Positions 19,130-27,141 of a stretch of 64,000 nt of DNA are shown here, one piece after another; the stretch's first letter is position 1, and each line of letters starts with the position of its first letter. The position numbers and the translations under genes are program-made. Origin of the DNA: Pseudonocardia terrae (GTDB lineage: Bacteria > Actinomycetota > Actinomycetes > Mycobacteriales > Pseudonocardiaceae); assembly GCF_021343995.1 (NCBI RefSeq), contig NZ_JAJTTE010000030.1, forward strand, positions 26,761-90,760, read 5' to 3'. Below the pieces are notes generated by a model, which was not told where the DNA came from, did not search any database, and saw only the letters and a program-made list of their open reading frames with translations.

Positions 19130-20098
19130 TCAGGCGGTCTTGGCCTCGCGGTAGAAGCGCTCGGCGCCCGGGTGGAGCGGCACGGGCTGCGTGCCGATCG
19201 CCGCGCGGGCGTCGATGGTGAGGGCGGCGGGGCTCGTCGCGGCGAGCCGGGGCTGCTCGGCGAAGATCGTCCCGACGAGGGCGGCGGCGAGGTCGTCGTC
19301 GAGCGAGGCCGGGACCAGCAGCAGGTTCCGCACGAAGAGGGTGGCCACCGGCTCGCCGATGTCGTACGCGGAGGCCGGCACGGTGCCCGAGGAGTAGACG
19401 GGGTAGCGCGCCCGGACCGCCTCGAGGACGTCGGTCAGGTCCAGCAGCCGGATCGGCGTGTCCGCGGCCAGCGTCGCGACCCCTCCCGTCGGGAGGCCGC
19501 CGAACCAGAAGAAGACCTCGATCGTCCCGTTCCGCAGCGCGTCGACGGAGGCGGACAGGTCGAGCTGCCGGGCGTCGACGTCCCGGTCCGGATCGAGGCC
19601 GACGGTCTCCAGCAGCCGCCGCGCCACCGCGTGATAGCCCGAGGTCGGCGGCCCGATCGACACCACCCGCCCGCGCAGGTCGGCGATCCGGTGGACCGTC
19701 GAGTCCCGCCGGACCACGACGTGCAGCGCGTCGTCGTAGATCCGCGCCAGGGCCCGGGGCACGCGGGGATCGCCCGGCGCGAGGCCGGTCAGCCGCTCGG
19801 CGGCGCTGTCGACCTGACTGATCGCGATGTCGGCGGCGCCCGCTGCGAGGCGGTCGAGGTTGTCGACGGAGCCGGCCGTCGTCAGCACGGTGGGCGCGGC
19901 GGCGAGGCCGAGGTGCTCGCGCCAGACCTCGGCGAGCGTGCCGGCGAGCCGGAAGTAGACGCCCGCGTCGACGCCCGCGGCGATCGACAGCCGGCGCCCG
20001 GAGAAGTCGGCGCCGCAGGCGCCCAGGCCGGGCAGTACGGCGAGGGCGGCGAGCACGCGCAGGACCGACCGTCGGTCGAACCGGCGTCCGGGCTCCAT
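19130..20098 (-). CDS. TAXI-family solute-binding lipoprotein, no TRAP permease nearby
   Basis: A 322-residue periplasmic-type binding protein of the TAXI (TRAP-associated extracytoplasmic immunogenic) family: LSIAAGVDAGVYFRLAGTLAE, AGAADIAISQVDSA, IADLRGRVVSIGPPTSGYH, FFWFGGLPTGG. The signal segment RRSVLRVLAALAVLPGLGAC has a twin-arginine-like start and a lipobox. Start ATG 20098. No TRAP membrane subunit is in the window. It is convergent with the histidine kinase; TAXI proteins near sensor kinases can act as ligand receptors, and some TAXI proteins bind glutamate. That role here is inference. Confidence 0.8.
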   Translation of the reverse strand: MEPGRRFDRRSVLRVLAALAVLPGLGACGADFSGRRLSIAAGVDAGVYFRLAGTLAEVWREHLGLAAAPTVLTTAGSVDNLDRLAAGAADIAISQVDSAAERLTGLAPGDPRVPRALARIYDDALHVVVRRDSTVHRIADLRGRVVSIGPPTSGYHAVARRLLETVGLDPDRDVDARQLDLSASVDALRNGTIEVFFWFGGLPTGGVATLAADTPIRLLDLTDVLEAVRARYPVYSSGTVPASAYDIGEPVATLFVRNLLLVPASLDDDLAAALVGTIFAEQPRLAATSPAALTIDARAAIGTQPVPLHPGAERFYREAKTA

Positions 20099-20177
20099 CG
20101 CCGCATCGTGCCGGACCGGCGCCCGCCCTGTCGTCCCGGGCCCGTGCCGTCGTCCCCGGGCCGGCGGTCGTCCCCGG

Positions 20178-20193
20178 GGCCGGTGCACCGGCC
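20178..20193. promoter_or_regulatory. 16-bp perfect palindrome upstream of miaB
   Basis: GGCCGGTGCACCGGCC is a perfect palindrome 21 bases before the miaB GTG, preceded by repeated GTCGTCCCCGG units. TACCCT follows 7 bases before the GTG, suggesting a leaderless promoter. The palindrome could be an operator or a chance GC dyad. Confidence 0.35.
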
Positions 20194-20214
20194 GGACAGG
20201 CATACCCTCGTGGC

Positions 20215-21702
20215 GTGACCCGCAGCTACACCATCCGCACCTACGGGTGCCAGATGAACGTGCACGACTCCGAGCGGATGGCCGGTCTGCTGGAGTCCGC
20301 GGGCTATGCGCGCGCCGAGGACCCGGGGCAGGCCGACGTCGTCGTGTTCAACACCTGCGCCGTCCGCGAGAACGCGGACAACAAGCTCTACGGGAACCTC
20401 GGCCACCTGCGCCCGGCCAAGACGGCCAACCCGGACATGCAGATCGCCGTCGGCGGCTGCCTCGCGCAGAAGGACCGCGACACGATCACGAAGAAGGCCC
20501 CGTGGGTCGACGTCGTGTTCGGCACGCACAACGTCGGGTCGCTGCCCGCGCTGCTCGAGCGCGCCCGGCACAACCGCGCGGCCGCGGTGGAGATCCTCGA
20601 GTCGCTCGAGGTCTTCCCGTCGACGCTGCCCGCGCGCCGCGAGTCCGCCTACGCCGGCTGGGTCTCGATCTCGGTGGGCTGCAACAACACCTGCACCTTC
20701 TGCATCGTGCCGTCGCTGCGCGGCAAGGAGCGCGACCGCCGGCCCGGGGACATCCTCGCCGAGGTGCAGGCGCTCGCCGCCGACGGTGTGCTCGAGGTGA
20801 CCCTGCTGGGTCAGAACGTCAACGCGTACGGCTCGGAGTTCGGCGACCGCGGCGCGTTCGCGAAGCTGCTGCGCTCCTGCGGCACCGTCGAGGGGCTCGA
20901 GCGCGTGCGGTTCACCTCGCCGCACCCGCGGGACTTCACGCCGGACGTCATCGCCGCCATGGCCGAGACGCCGAACGTCTGCCCGCAGCTGCACATGCCG
21001 CTGCAGTCCGGCTCGGACCGGGTGCTGCGCGCGATGCGGCGGTCCTACCGCTCCGAGCGGTTCCTCGGGATCCTCGACGAGGTCCGCGCCTCGATCCCCG
21101 ACGCCGCGGTGTCCACCGACATCATCGTCGGGTTCCCGGGCGAGACCGAGGAGGACTTCGCGCAGACCCTCGAGGTGGTGCGCCGGGCCCGGTTCGCGCA
21201 GGCCTTCACGTTCCAGTACTCGCCGCGCCCCGGCACCCCGGCCGCCGAGCTTCCCGACCAGCTGCCCAAGGCCGTCGTCCAGGAGCGGTACGAGCGGCTG
21301 GTGGCGCTGCAGGAGCAGATCTCCTGGGAGGAGAACCGCGCGCTCGAGGGCCGCGAGGTCGAGGTGCTGGTCAGCACGGGCGAGGGCCGAAAGGACGGCG
21401 CCACCCGGCGGATGAGCGGACGGGCCCGGGACGGGCGGCTCGTGCACTTCGCGCCCGGGCGGGACGGGATCCGGCCGGGTGACCTCGTCACCGTGCGGAT
21501 CGGGTACGGGGCGCCGCACCACCTCGTCGCCGACGACGGGGTGCTGGAGCACCGCCGCACCCGTGCGGGCGACGCGCACGAGGCCGGGCAGCGGCCGGGT
21601 TCCGCTCCCGCCCCCCCGGCGCCCACCGGGCTGGGCCTGCCGGGCTTCGGGAAGCCCGCGGCCGAGCCGGTCGCGGCCGGGTGCGGGGCGCAGCAGGCGT
21701 GA
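20215..21702 (+). CDS. miaB: tRNA-2-methylthio-N6-dimethylallyladenosine synthase MiaB
   Basis: A 495-residue radical-SAM methylthiotransferase that adds a methylthio group to i6A37 of tRNAs. The N-terminal cluster ligands are in TYGCQMN, FNTCAVRE and VGGCLAQ; the radical-SAM cluster is CNNTCTFC. A TRAM domain lies at about 385-450, followed by a Pro/Ala-rich tail typical of actinobacteria. It acts after MiaA, encoded 4.5 kb downstream. GTG start, probably leaderless. Overlaps the next gene by 4 bp. Confidence 0.95.
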   Translation: MTRSYTIRTYGCQMNVHDSERMAGLLESAGYARAEDPGQADVVVFNTCAVRENADNKLYGNLGHLRPAKTANPDMQIAVGGCLAQKDRDTITKKAPWVDVVFGTHNVGSLPALLERARHNRAAAVEILESLEVFPSTLPARRESAYAGWVSISVGCNNTCTFCIVPSLRGKERDRRPGDILAEVQALAADGVLEVTLLGQNVNAYGSEFGDRGAFAKLLRSCGTVEGLERVRFTSPHPRDFTPDVIAAMAETPNVCPQLHMPLQSGSDRVLRAMRRSYRSERFLGILDEVRASIPDAAVSTDIIVGFPGETEEDFAQTLEVVRRARFAQAFTFQYSPRPGTPAAELPDQLPKAVVQERYERLVALQEQISWEENRALEGREVEVLVSTGEGRKDGATRRMSGRARDGRLVHFAPGRDGIRPGDLVTVRIGYGAPHHLVADDGVLEHRRTRAGDAHEAGQRPGSAPAPPAPTGLGLPGFGKPAAEPVAAGCGAQQA

Positions 21703-22286
21703 GCGAGGAAGTGCGGGCGCGGGCGACCGCGCCCGAGGGACGGACGGAGCGGACGATGAGCGACGAGCGGACCTCCGGTGGGGACCGGCAGGGACCGGAC
21801 GGCGACCGGGCGCCGTGGGACCGCGAGGTCGATCCCCGGCTGTCGGCCCTGGAGACCGAGCTCGCCGGGGTGGCCCGGCGGGTGGAGCGGAAGATCGACC
21901 CGGGGGCGGCCGCGCTGGTCGCTGCGATCGGCACCCTCGCCGTCGTCGGGGCGCTGCTGCTGCCCTGGGTGGCCGGCGCCACCGGCTGGCAGCTGCTGGT
22001 CGGTGCGGCGTCGGCCGGTCCGCTCCCGCGGCTGTTCACGTTCACGGCCACCGCGTTCGGCCTGGTCGCCTCGGCGCTCGCGCTGACCACCCGCTACTGG
22101 GCGCTCGCCTGGATCAGCGCGGTCGGCTGCGGGATCTCGCTGGTCAACGGCGTGTGGGCGGTGTGGAGCCGGCAGACCGTGGCGCCCGAGGGGCTGCAGG
22201 GCCCCGGCCCCGGCCTGATCCTCGCGGTGGTCGGAGTGGCGCTGCTGACCTTCACCTGGGCCCGCATCTCCCTCCAGCGCCGCTGA
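21699..22286 (+). CDS. four-helix membrane protein, Rv2732c-like, unknown function
   Basis: About 195 residues: a charged N-terminal 65-residue cytoplasmic part, then four hydrophobic segments (about 70-95, 108-130, 135-160, 170-188). Position after miaB and layout match mycobacterial Rv2732c. GTG 21699 overlaps the miaB stop (GTGA) and is favoured; ATG 21756 would give a 176-residue product. No motif suggests activity. Confidence 0.75.
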   Translation: MSEEVRARATAPEGRTERTMSDERTSGGDRQGPDGDRAPWDREVDPRLSALETELAGVARRVERKIDPGAAALVAAIGTLAVVGALLLPWVAGATGWQLLVGAASAGPLPRLFTFTATAFGLVASALALTTRYWALAWISAVGCGISLVNGVWAVWSRQTVAPEGLQGPGPGLILAVVGVALLTFTWARISLQRR

Positions 22287-22295
22287 CCCGGCGAA

Positions 22296-22356
22296 GATCA
22301 CGATCCGGGTGGACGGAGCCTCGGGGAGCGAGGCCGAGTCCGCCGAGATCGTGATC
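22296..22356. repeat. 61-bp palindromic element, copy 1 (left of DUF559 gene)
   Basis: Outer arms GATCACGATC and GATCGTGATC are complementary; inner arms GCCTCG and CGAGGC surround a 5-base loop; 12-base spacers separate them. The last bases provide the stop codon of the DUF559 gene. An element with the same arms and identical spacing lies at 23302-23362. It also sits between convergent genes and may work as a terminator. Confidence 0.85.
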
Positions 22357-23230
22357 ATGGTCGTCGGAGCGCCCGGCGGACCTCGCTGATCACGGCCTGG
22401 GGACGGCGGGCGAGGTCGTGCCAGGTGAAGCGGAGCGGGAGCCATCCGGCCTGCACCAGGGCGTTCTGCCTCATACGGTCGGCACGGAATCGGTCGACAT
22501 CGACGTGCCACGCCCAGCCGTCCACCTCGACGGCGACCTTGGCCCCGGGAAACGCGATGTCGATGTGGCTGTGGGACCCGAACGGAAGATGAAGGACCCA
22601 GCCGTCGATGCCGGCGTCGCGCAGCAGCGCGATGAAGGTCCGCTCGGCGAACGAGTCGGCGCGATCGGCGGCCGCGATCAGGAGGGCACGCATCCGCGGG
22701 GCTCCGCGGCAGTTCACGGCTCGCGCGAAGGCCCGCTGGACGTCGGCGAAGTCCACGTACTTCTGCAACGCCCGGTCGAGGAACTCCGAGCCGTGCGGCA
22801 ACGCTGCCGCCGTCTCGAGGGCGGTGAGTGCCCGCCCGGTCAGCGAGACTCCTCGCACCGACACCAGGTCGCAGGTCTCGAGATCGCGGCGCCGGATCCG
22901 CACACCGGGCTCGGTGGCCGGTCCGCGGCGACGAGGAACGGTCAGCTCGATCGTGCGCGGCGCCCGCTCGAGCATCCCGTGCCACCAGGCCGCCGCCTCG
23001 CCCGACAGGACACCCCGACCGTCGAGCCACAGGGCCGCCGCCCGGACCCGGACCGTGTCGGTGACCGGATGACCCGCGACCAGGTAGACCTGCGGGCGCA
23101 CGCGCCGCCACTGCCCGGCCGCCACCCTCCTGTCGACCGCGGCCGGCGACAGGTGGATGAGTGCTTGGGCGCGGGTGAGCAGCCCGTCCTGGCGGGCGAT
23201 CAGCCGGAGAAGCGGTTCGGGTGTGCGCAC
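22355..23230 (-). CDS. DUF559-domain protein with AbiEi-like N-terminus
   Basis: About 291 residues. Residues 5-45 (LLRLIARQDGLLTRAQALIH, WRRVRPQVYLVAGHPVTD) resemble the winged-helix N-terminus of AbiEi/type IV antitoxin proteins. The C-terminal 90 residues are DUF559, an endonuclease-like (PD-(D/E)XK-related) fold: FPGAKVAVEVDGWAWH, RFRADRMRQNALVQAGW, LRFTWHDL. The conserved E-V-D and R-R-N residues are present. GTG 23230 starts the conserved part. It is inserted between the Rv2732c-like and DUF349 genes, which are adjacent in mycobacteria, and is bracketed by two 61-bp palindromes. Confidence 0.75.
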   Translation of the reverse strand: MRTPEPLLRLIARQDGLLTRAQALIHLSPAAVDRRVAAGQWRRVRPQVYLVAGHPVTDTVRVRAAALWLDGRGVLSGEAAAWWHGMLERAPRTIELTVPRRRGPATEPGVRIRRRDLETCDLVSVRGVSLTGRALTALETAAALPHGSEFLDRALQKYVDFADVQRAFARAVNCRGAPRMRALLIAAADRADSFAERTFIALLRDAGIDGWVLHLPFGSHSHIDIAFPGAKVAVEVDGWAWHVDVDRFRADRMRQNALVQAGWLPLRFTWHDLARRPQAVISEVRRALRRP

Positions 23231-23301
23231 GAACGGACGATCACGCCCACACCCGCGGCCGTGCAGGAAGATCCGGCGGCCCGTTGCGATCGCGAACGCA
23301 T

Positions 23302-23362
23302 AATCACGATCTCGGCAGGCTGAGCCTCGGTACGCGAGGCTGCACCCGCCCAGATCGTGATC
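23302..23362. repeat. 61-bp palindromic element, copy 2 (right of DUF559 gene)
   Basis: Outer arms AATCACGATC (one mismatch) and GATCGTGATC, inner arms GCCTCG and CGAGGC, with the same 12-6-5-6-12 internal spacing as copy 1. Spacers differ between copies while arms are conserved. Its last bases form the stop codon of the DUF349 gene. Confidence 0.85.
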
Positions 23363-25172
23363 AGCGGTCCTGGACCGACTGCTCCGCGGTCTCCAGCCAC
23401 TCCCGCCACTGCGCCGCCTGCGACTCCGCCTGCTCCGCCCGGCGCTCGTCGCCGGAGGAACGGGCCTTCTCGGCCTGGGCCTCGAACTGGGCGACGCGGT
23501 CGCGGAACTGCGCGACGCGGGCCTCGGCCTCGGGGTCGGTGCGCCGCCACTGCCGGTCCGCGGCCTCGCGCACGGACTCCTCGACGGCCCGCAGCCGCTG
23601 CTCCAGCGGTCGCATGTCATCGCGCTGGACCTTGCCGATCTCCTCCCAGCGCTCCTGGACGTGGCGCAGGGCGATCCGGGCGGCGTCGGGATCCGAGGTG
23701 TCGATCTTCTCGGCCTCGTCGAGCAGCGAGCGCTTGGCGTCGGCGTTGGCCGCGAACTCGGAGTCGCGCTCGGCGAAGACGGCCGAGCGGCGCGAGAAGA
23801 AGGTGTCCTGGGCGCTGCGGAACCGGTGCCAGAGGGCGTCGTCGGCGTCCTTCTGGGCGCGCCCGGCCGCCTTCCACTCCGTCATCAGGTCGCGGTAGCG
23901 GGCGGCGGTGGGGCCCCAGTCCGCGGACTCCGAGAGCGCCTCGGCCTCGGCGACCAGCTCCTCCTTGCGCGCCTTGGCCCCGGCGCGCTGCCGGTCGAGG
24001 TCGGCGAAGTGCGAGCCGCGGCGCCGGTTGAAGGCCTCGCGGGCGCGCGAGAAGCGCTTCCACAGCGCCTCGTCCGTCTTGCGGTCGATGCCCTTGATCG
24101 TGCGCCACTCGTCGAGGATCGCCTTGTAGCGGTCGCCGGCCTGCTTCCACTGGGTGGAGTCGGCGGCCATGGCCTCGGCCTCGGCGACCAGGTCCTCCTT
24201 GCGGGCGATCGCGGCGTGCCGCTGCTCGTCACGCGCGGTGCGGGCACTGGCGACGGCGTCCTCGGCCATTCCGACGAGCTCGTCGAGTCGCTTGTGCAGC
24301 CCGTCGAGGTCACCGACCACCGCGGCCTCGTCGAGCCCGTCCCGCAACGCCTTCGCGCTGGTGAGCGCGTGCTTCGGGTCGCCGCCGCCGGTGGCGAGCC
24401 GGGCGACGAGCAGCTCGGCCTCGGCGAGCAGGTCGTCGAAGCGGCGGGCGAAGTGGGCGAGGCCCTCGTCGGGAGCGCCGGCCTGCCACGAGCCGACCCG
24501 GCGCTCGCCCTCGGCGGTGCGGACGAAGACCGCACCCTCGGCGTCCACCCGGCCCCAGCGCGACGGGTTGTCCGAGGCCGTCGCGACGGGCGAGGGCTCG
24601 ACGGGCGCGGCGACCGGCCGGGCCACGGGCGCGGGCTGCGCCGGGCGGGCACCGGGGGGCGGGCCCGGCCGCGGGCCGGGCTTGGGGCCGGGCGGCGGCC
24701 CGGGCTTGGGCGGACCCGGCTTCGGGGGAGCGGGCTTCGGGGCGGGGGGCGGTGCCGCCGCGGGCGGGGCGGGCGGTGCCGGCTGCGCCGGGGCGGGCGA
24801 GGTCGGCTGCGCCGGGGGCTCCGGTGTCGCGTCCGACGCCGGGGAGGCGGACCCGGGCGTCGCCGGTGCGGCCGGCTCCGAGACCTCCGACCGCTCCGCC
24901 TGCTCAGCGTGCTCCGGCTGCTCCGACCGCTCCGCCTGCTCAGCGTGCTCCGCCTGCTCCGGCTGCTCCGGCTGCTCGGCGTGCTCCGCCTGCTCGGCGT
25001 GCTCCGCCTGCTCGGCGTGCTCCGGCTGGTCCGCCAGGGCCGGCTGGTCCGACTGCTCGGCCGCCGCTTCCGTCTCCGGCCGGGACGCGTCCGGGGTGTC
25101 CTGAGCGGGCGTGCTCGCGGCGGTACCGGGCAGGCCTTCCCGCTGCGTCTCGTCCGTGTGCTCGTCCGACAC
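23361..25172 (-). CDS. DUF349-family protein with low-complexity N-terminal tail
   Basis: A 603-residue homologue of Rv2731. Residues 1-210 are disordered: a Glu/His/Ala/Gln-rich repeat (AEQAEH-type units, about 55-100) followed by a Pro/Ala/Gly/Lys-rich stretch. Residues 210-603 hold repeated DUF349 helical modules with the hallmark W-K-x-G-x2-Y-x-(x)-L-x-(D/E)-E-W pattern (TQWKQAGDRYKAILDEWRTI, ADWGPTAARYRDLMTEWKAA). It is predicted cytoplasmic and coiled-coil. Function unknown; conserved across actinobacteria next to miaB. The stop codon is supplied by the 61-bp element. Confidence 0.85.
   Translation of the reverse strand: MSDEHTDETQREGLPGTAASTPAQDTPDASRPETEAAAEQSDQPALADQPEHAEQAEHAEQAEHAEQPEQPEQAEHAEQAERSEQPEHAEQAERSEVSEPAAPATPGSASPASDATPEPPAQPTSPAPAQPAPPAPPAAAPPPAPKPAPPKPGPPKPGPPPGPKPGPRPGPPPGARPAQPAPVARPVAAPVEPSPVATASDNPSRWGRVDAEGAVFVRTAEGERRVGSWQAGAPDEGLAHFARRFDDLLAEAELLVARLATGGGDPKHALTSAKALRDGLDEAAVVGDLDGLHKRLDELVGMAEDAVASARTARDEQRHAAIARKEDLVAEAEAMAADSTQWKQAGDRYKAILDEWRTIKGIDRKTDEALWKRFSRAREAFNRRRGSHFADLDRQRAGAKARKEELVAEAEALSESADWGPTAARYRDLMTEWKAAGRAQKDADDALWHRFRSAQDTFFSRRSAVFAERDSEFAANADAKRSLLDEAEKIDTSDPDAARIALRHVQERWEEIGKVQRDDMRPLEQRLRAVEESVREAADRQWRRTDPEAEARVAQFRDRVAQFEAQAEKARSSGDERRAEQAESQAAQWREWLETAEQSVQDR
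24890..25030. repeat. short tandem repeats encoding AEQAEH-type units
   Basis: Repeated TGCTC-rich units (CTCCGCCTGCTC, GGCGTGCTC and variants) encode Glu-His-Ala-Glu-Gln repeats in the DUF349 protein tail. Copy number is likely to vary between strains. Confidence 0.7.
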
Positions 25173-25452
25173 CGTCGTCCTCCCTCGTTCGGGCCCGCCG
25201 CCGGGGACGGGCGCCCCGCCGTCGAACGCCGGGGCCGTGCACGAACCGGCCGGTCGCGACGCGCGACCACCGGTCGGCGGAATTCAAACAGGTCGGGAGG
25301 GCGCACGGAACCGCCGCGACCCGGACGAGACCACGGACGGCCGCCTCGGCGCGCCGAGTCGCCGCCCTGCGCCACTCTCCGGCTCCGACCGGACGCGCAG
25401 GGTGATCGGAGGGCGGCGGCGCGACCGCCGGGGCCGCACTACTGTCGGTCGC
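25173..25452. other. divergent intergenic region, 280 bp
   Basis: It separates the DUF349 gene (minus) from the extradiol-like gene (plus). I see no open frame with a ribosome-binding site. An AT-richer patch (GGAATTCAAACAGG, near 25278-25291) could be part of the DUF349 promoter, and TACTGT near 25440 a leaderless promoter for the plus-strand gene. Confidence 0.4.
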
Positions 25453-26172
25453 GTGCTGTCGCTGGTCGTCGTGCTCCCGCACCCCCCTCTCCTCGTCCCG
25501 GAACTGGCCGCGGGGTCGGCGGGGGAGACCGCGGAGCTGCGCGCCGCGGTTCGCGCGGCCGCGGGCCGGCTCGCCGACGCGGCGCCGGACTGGATCGCCG
25601 TCGGCGCCGACCCGGGCGGCCGCCGGACCGTTCCGCCCGCGACCGCCGGGACGTTCGTGGGCTTCGGGCGGGACGTCCGGGTCGCGCTCGGCCCCGGCGC
25701 CGGCGCGCCGGACCCGGAGCTCCCGTTGCCCCTCCTCGTCGCCGGCTGGGCCGCCGGCGAGACCGGGCGCTCGCCGCGCATCCGCGGCGAGCTCGTCGCC
25801 GCCGACGCCCCCACGCCCGACTGCGTCCGGCTCGGCCGGGAGCTGGCCGCCGAGGCCGGCGCCGCCGACGGCCCCGTCGGCCTGCTGATCGTGGGCGACG
25901 GCGCGGCCACCCACACGGAGAAGGCCCCGGGCCACCTCGACGAGCGGGCCGGCCCGTTCGACGCGGGCGTCGCCAAGGCGCTCGAGCACGGCGACCCCGC
26001 CCCCCTGGCCGCCCTCGATCCCGGGCTCGCCGCCGAGCTGTGGACCGCCGGCCGCGCCCCGTGGCAGGTCCTGGCGGGGGCCGCGGAGGACCGGGACTGG
26101 CGCGGCGAGCTGCTGTACTCCGCCGCGCCCTACGGCGTGGCGTACCACGTGGCGGTCTGGACGCCGGCATGA
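25453..26172 (+). CDS. class III extradiol dioxygenase-like protein, Rv2728c-like
   Basis: A 239-residue protein. The segments VVVLPHPPLLVPELAAG, WIAVGADPGG, GLLIVGDGAATHTEKAPGHLD and PWQVLAGAA fit the LigB/extradiol fold seen in Rv2728c. It overlaps miaA by ATGA and so belongs to the miaA-dapF-hflX block. His residues near the N-terminus and in ATHTEKAPGH could bind metal. Substrate unknown. GTG 25453 follows TACTGT by about 8 bases, consistent with leaderless transcription. Confidence 0.75.
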   Translation: MLSLVVVLPHPPLLVPELAAGSAGETAELRAAVRAAAGRLADAAPDWIAVGADPGGRRTVPPATAGTFVGFGRDVRVALGPGAGAPDPELPLPLLVAGWAAGETGRSPRIRGELVAADAPTPDCVRLGRELAAEAGAADGPVGLLIVGDGAATHTEKAPGHLDERAGPFDAGVAKALEHGDPAPLAALDPGLAAELWTAGRAPWQVLAGAAEDRDWRGELLYSAAPYGVAYHVAVWTPA

Positions 26173-27068
26173 CGAGGCTGGTGGCCGTCGTCGGGCCGAC
26201 CGCGACGGGCAAGTCCGACCTCGCGCTGGACCTGGCCGAGGCGCTGGGCGGCGAGGTCGTCAACGCCGACGCCATGCAGCTCTACCGGGGCCTCGACATC
26301 GGCACCGCGAAGCTGCCCCTCGCCGAGCGCCGCGGGATCCCGCACCACCAGCTCGACGTCCTCGACGTCACCGAGGCCGCCTCGGTCGCCGTCTACCAGC
26401 GGGAGGCGTGCGCCGCGATCGAGGCGCTGCTCGCCGCCGGCCGCACGCCGGTCCTGGTCGGCGGGTCGGGTCTGTACGTCCAGGCCGTGGTCGACGAGCT
26501 GGAGTTCCCCGGCACCGACCCCGCGATCCGCGGCCGGTGGGAGGCCGAGCTCGCCGCCGTCGGGGCGCCGGCCCTGCACCGCAGGCTGGCCGAGGTCGAC
26601 CCCGCGGCGGCGCAGAACGTGCTGCCCGGCAACGGCAGGCGGATCGTCCGGGCGCTGGAGGTCATCGAGCTGACCGGGCGTCCGTTCCGGGCGACCCTGC
26701 CGGGGCGGCGGACACCCCGGTACGACGCGGTGCTGCTCGGCGTGGACCGGGACACCGGCGAGCTCGACGACCGCGTCGCCCGCCGCGTGTACCTGATGAT
26801 GGGACAGGGGTTGGTCGAGGAGACCCGCGGGCTGCTGGAGAAGGGCCTGCGGGAGGGCCGGACGGCGTCGCGGGCCCTGGGTTACCAGCAGGTCGTCGCG
26901 GCCCTGGACGGCGCGTACGACCTCGCGACGGCCACGGAGGAGACCGTCCGGGCCACCCGCCGGTTCGTGCGCCGGCAGCGCTCGTGGTTCCGCCGCGACC
27001 CCCGCATCCACTGGCTCGACGGCGCCGATCCCGAACTGTCGGCGGCGGCTCGTAGGCTGGTCACGTGA
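26169..27068 (+). CDS. miaA: tRNA dimethylallyltransferase MiaA
   Basis: A 299-residue enzyme transferring a dimethylallyl group to A37 of tRNA, the substrate later used by MiaB. P-loop GPTATGKSDLA at residues 9-19; conserved DAMQLYRGLDIGTAKL, HHQLDVLD, LVGGSGLYVQA, NGRRIVRALE and ALGYQQ. ATG 26169 overlaps the upstream stop. Confidence 0.95.
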   Translation: MTRLVAVVGPTATGKSDLALDLAEALGGEVVNADAMQLYRGLDIGTAKLPLAERRGIPHHQLDVLDVTEAASVAVYQREACAAIEALLAAGRTPVLVGGSGLYVQAVVDELEFPGTDPAIRGRWEAELAAVGAPALHRRLAEVDPAAAQNVLPGNGRRIVRALEVIELTGRPFRATLPGRRTPRYDAVLLGVDRDTGELDDRVARRVYLMMGQGLVEETRGLLEKGLREGRTASRALGYQQVVAALDGAYDLATATEETVRATRRFVRRQRSWFRRDPRIHWLDGADPELSAAARRLVT

Positions 27069-27141
27069 GTGAGCGCCGGCGAGCGAACCATCGACACAGC
27101 AGCGACGTGCGCCGCCGGCCGCGCGTCGGCGAGGACCAGCG

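Noticed and set aside
21045..23111. Long minus-strand frame opposite miaB and across the DUF559 region
   Set aside because: It crosses several genes with low-complexity content and no start signal; the DUF559 protein is in a different frame with recognisable motifs.
25111..25450. Plus-strand upstream extension of the extradiol-like protein
   Set aside because: The extension is Arg/Pro-rich and antisense to the DUF349 N-terminus; GTG 25453 with a -10 hexamer fits the family.
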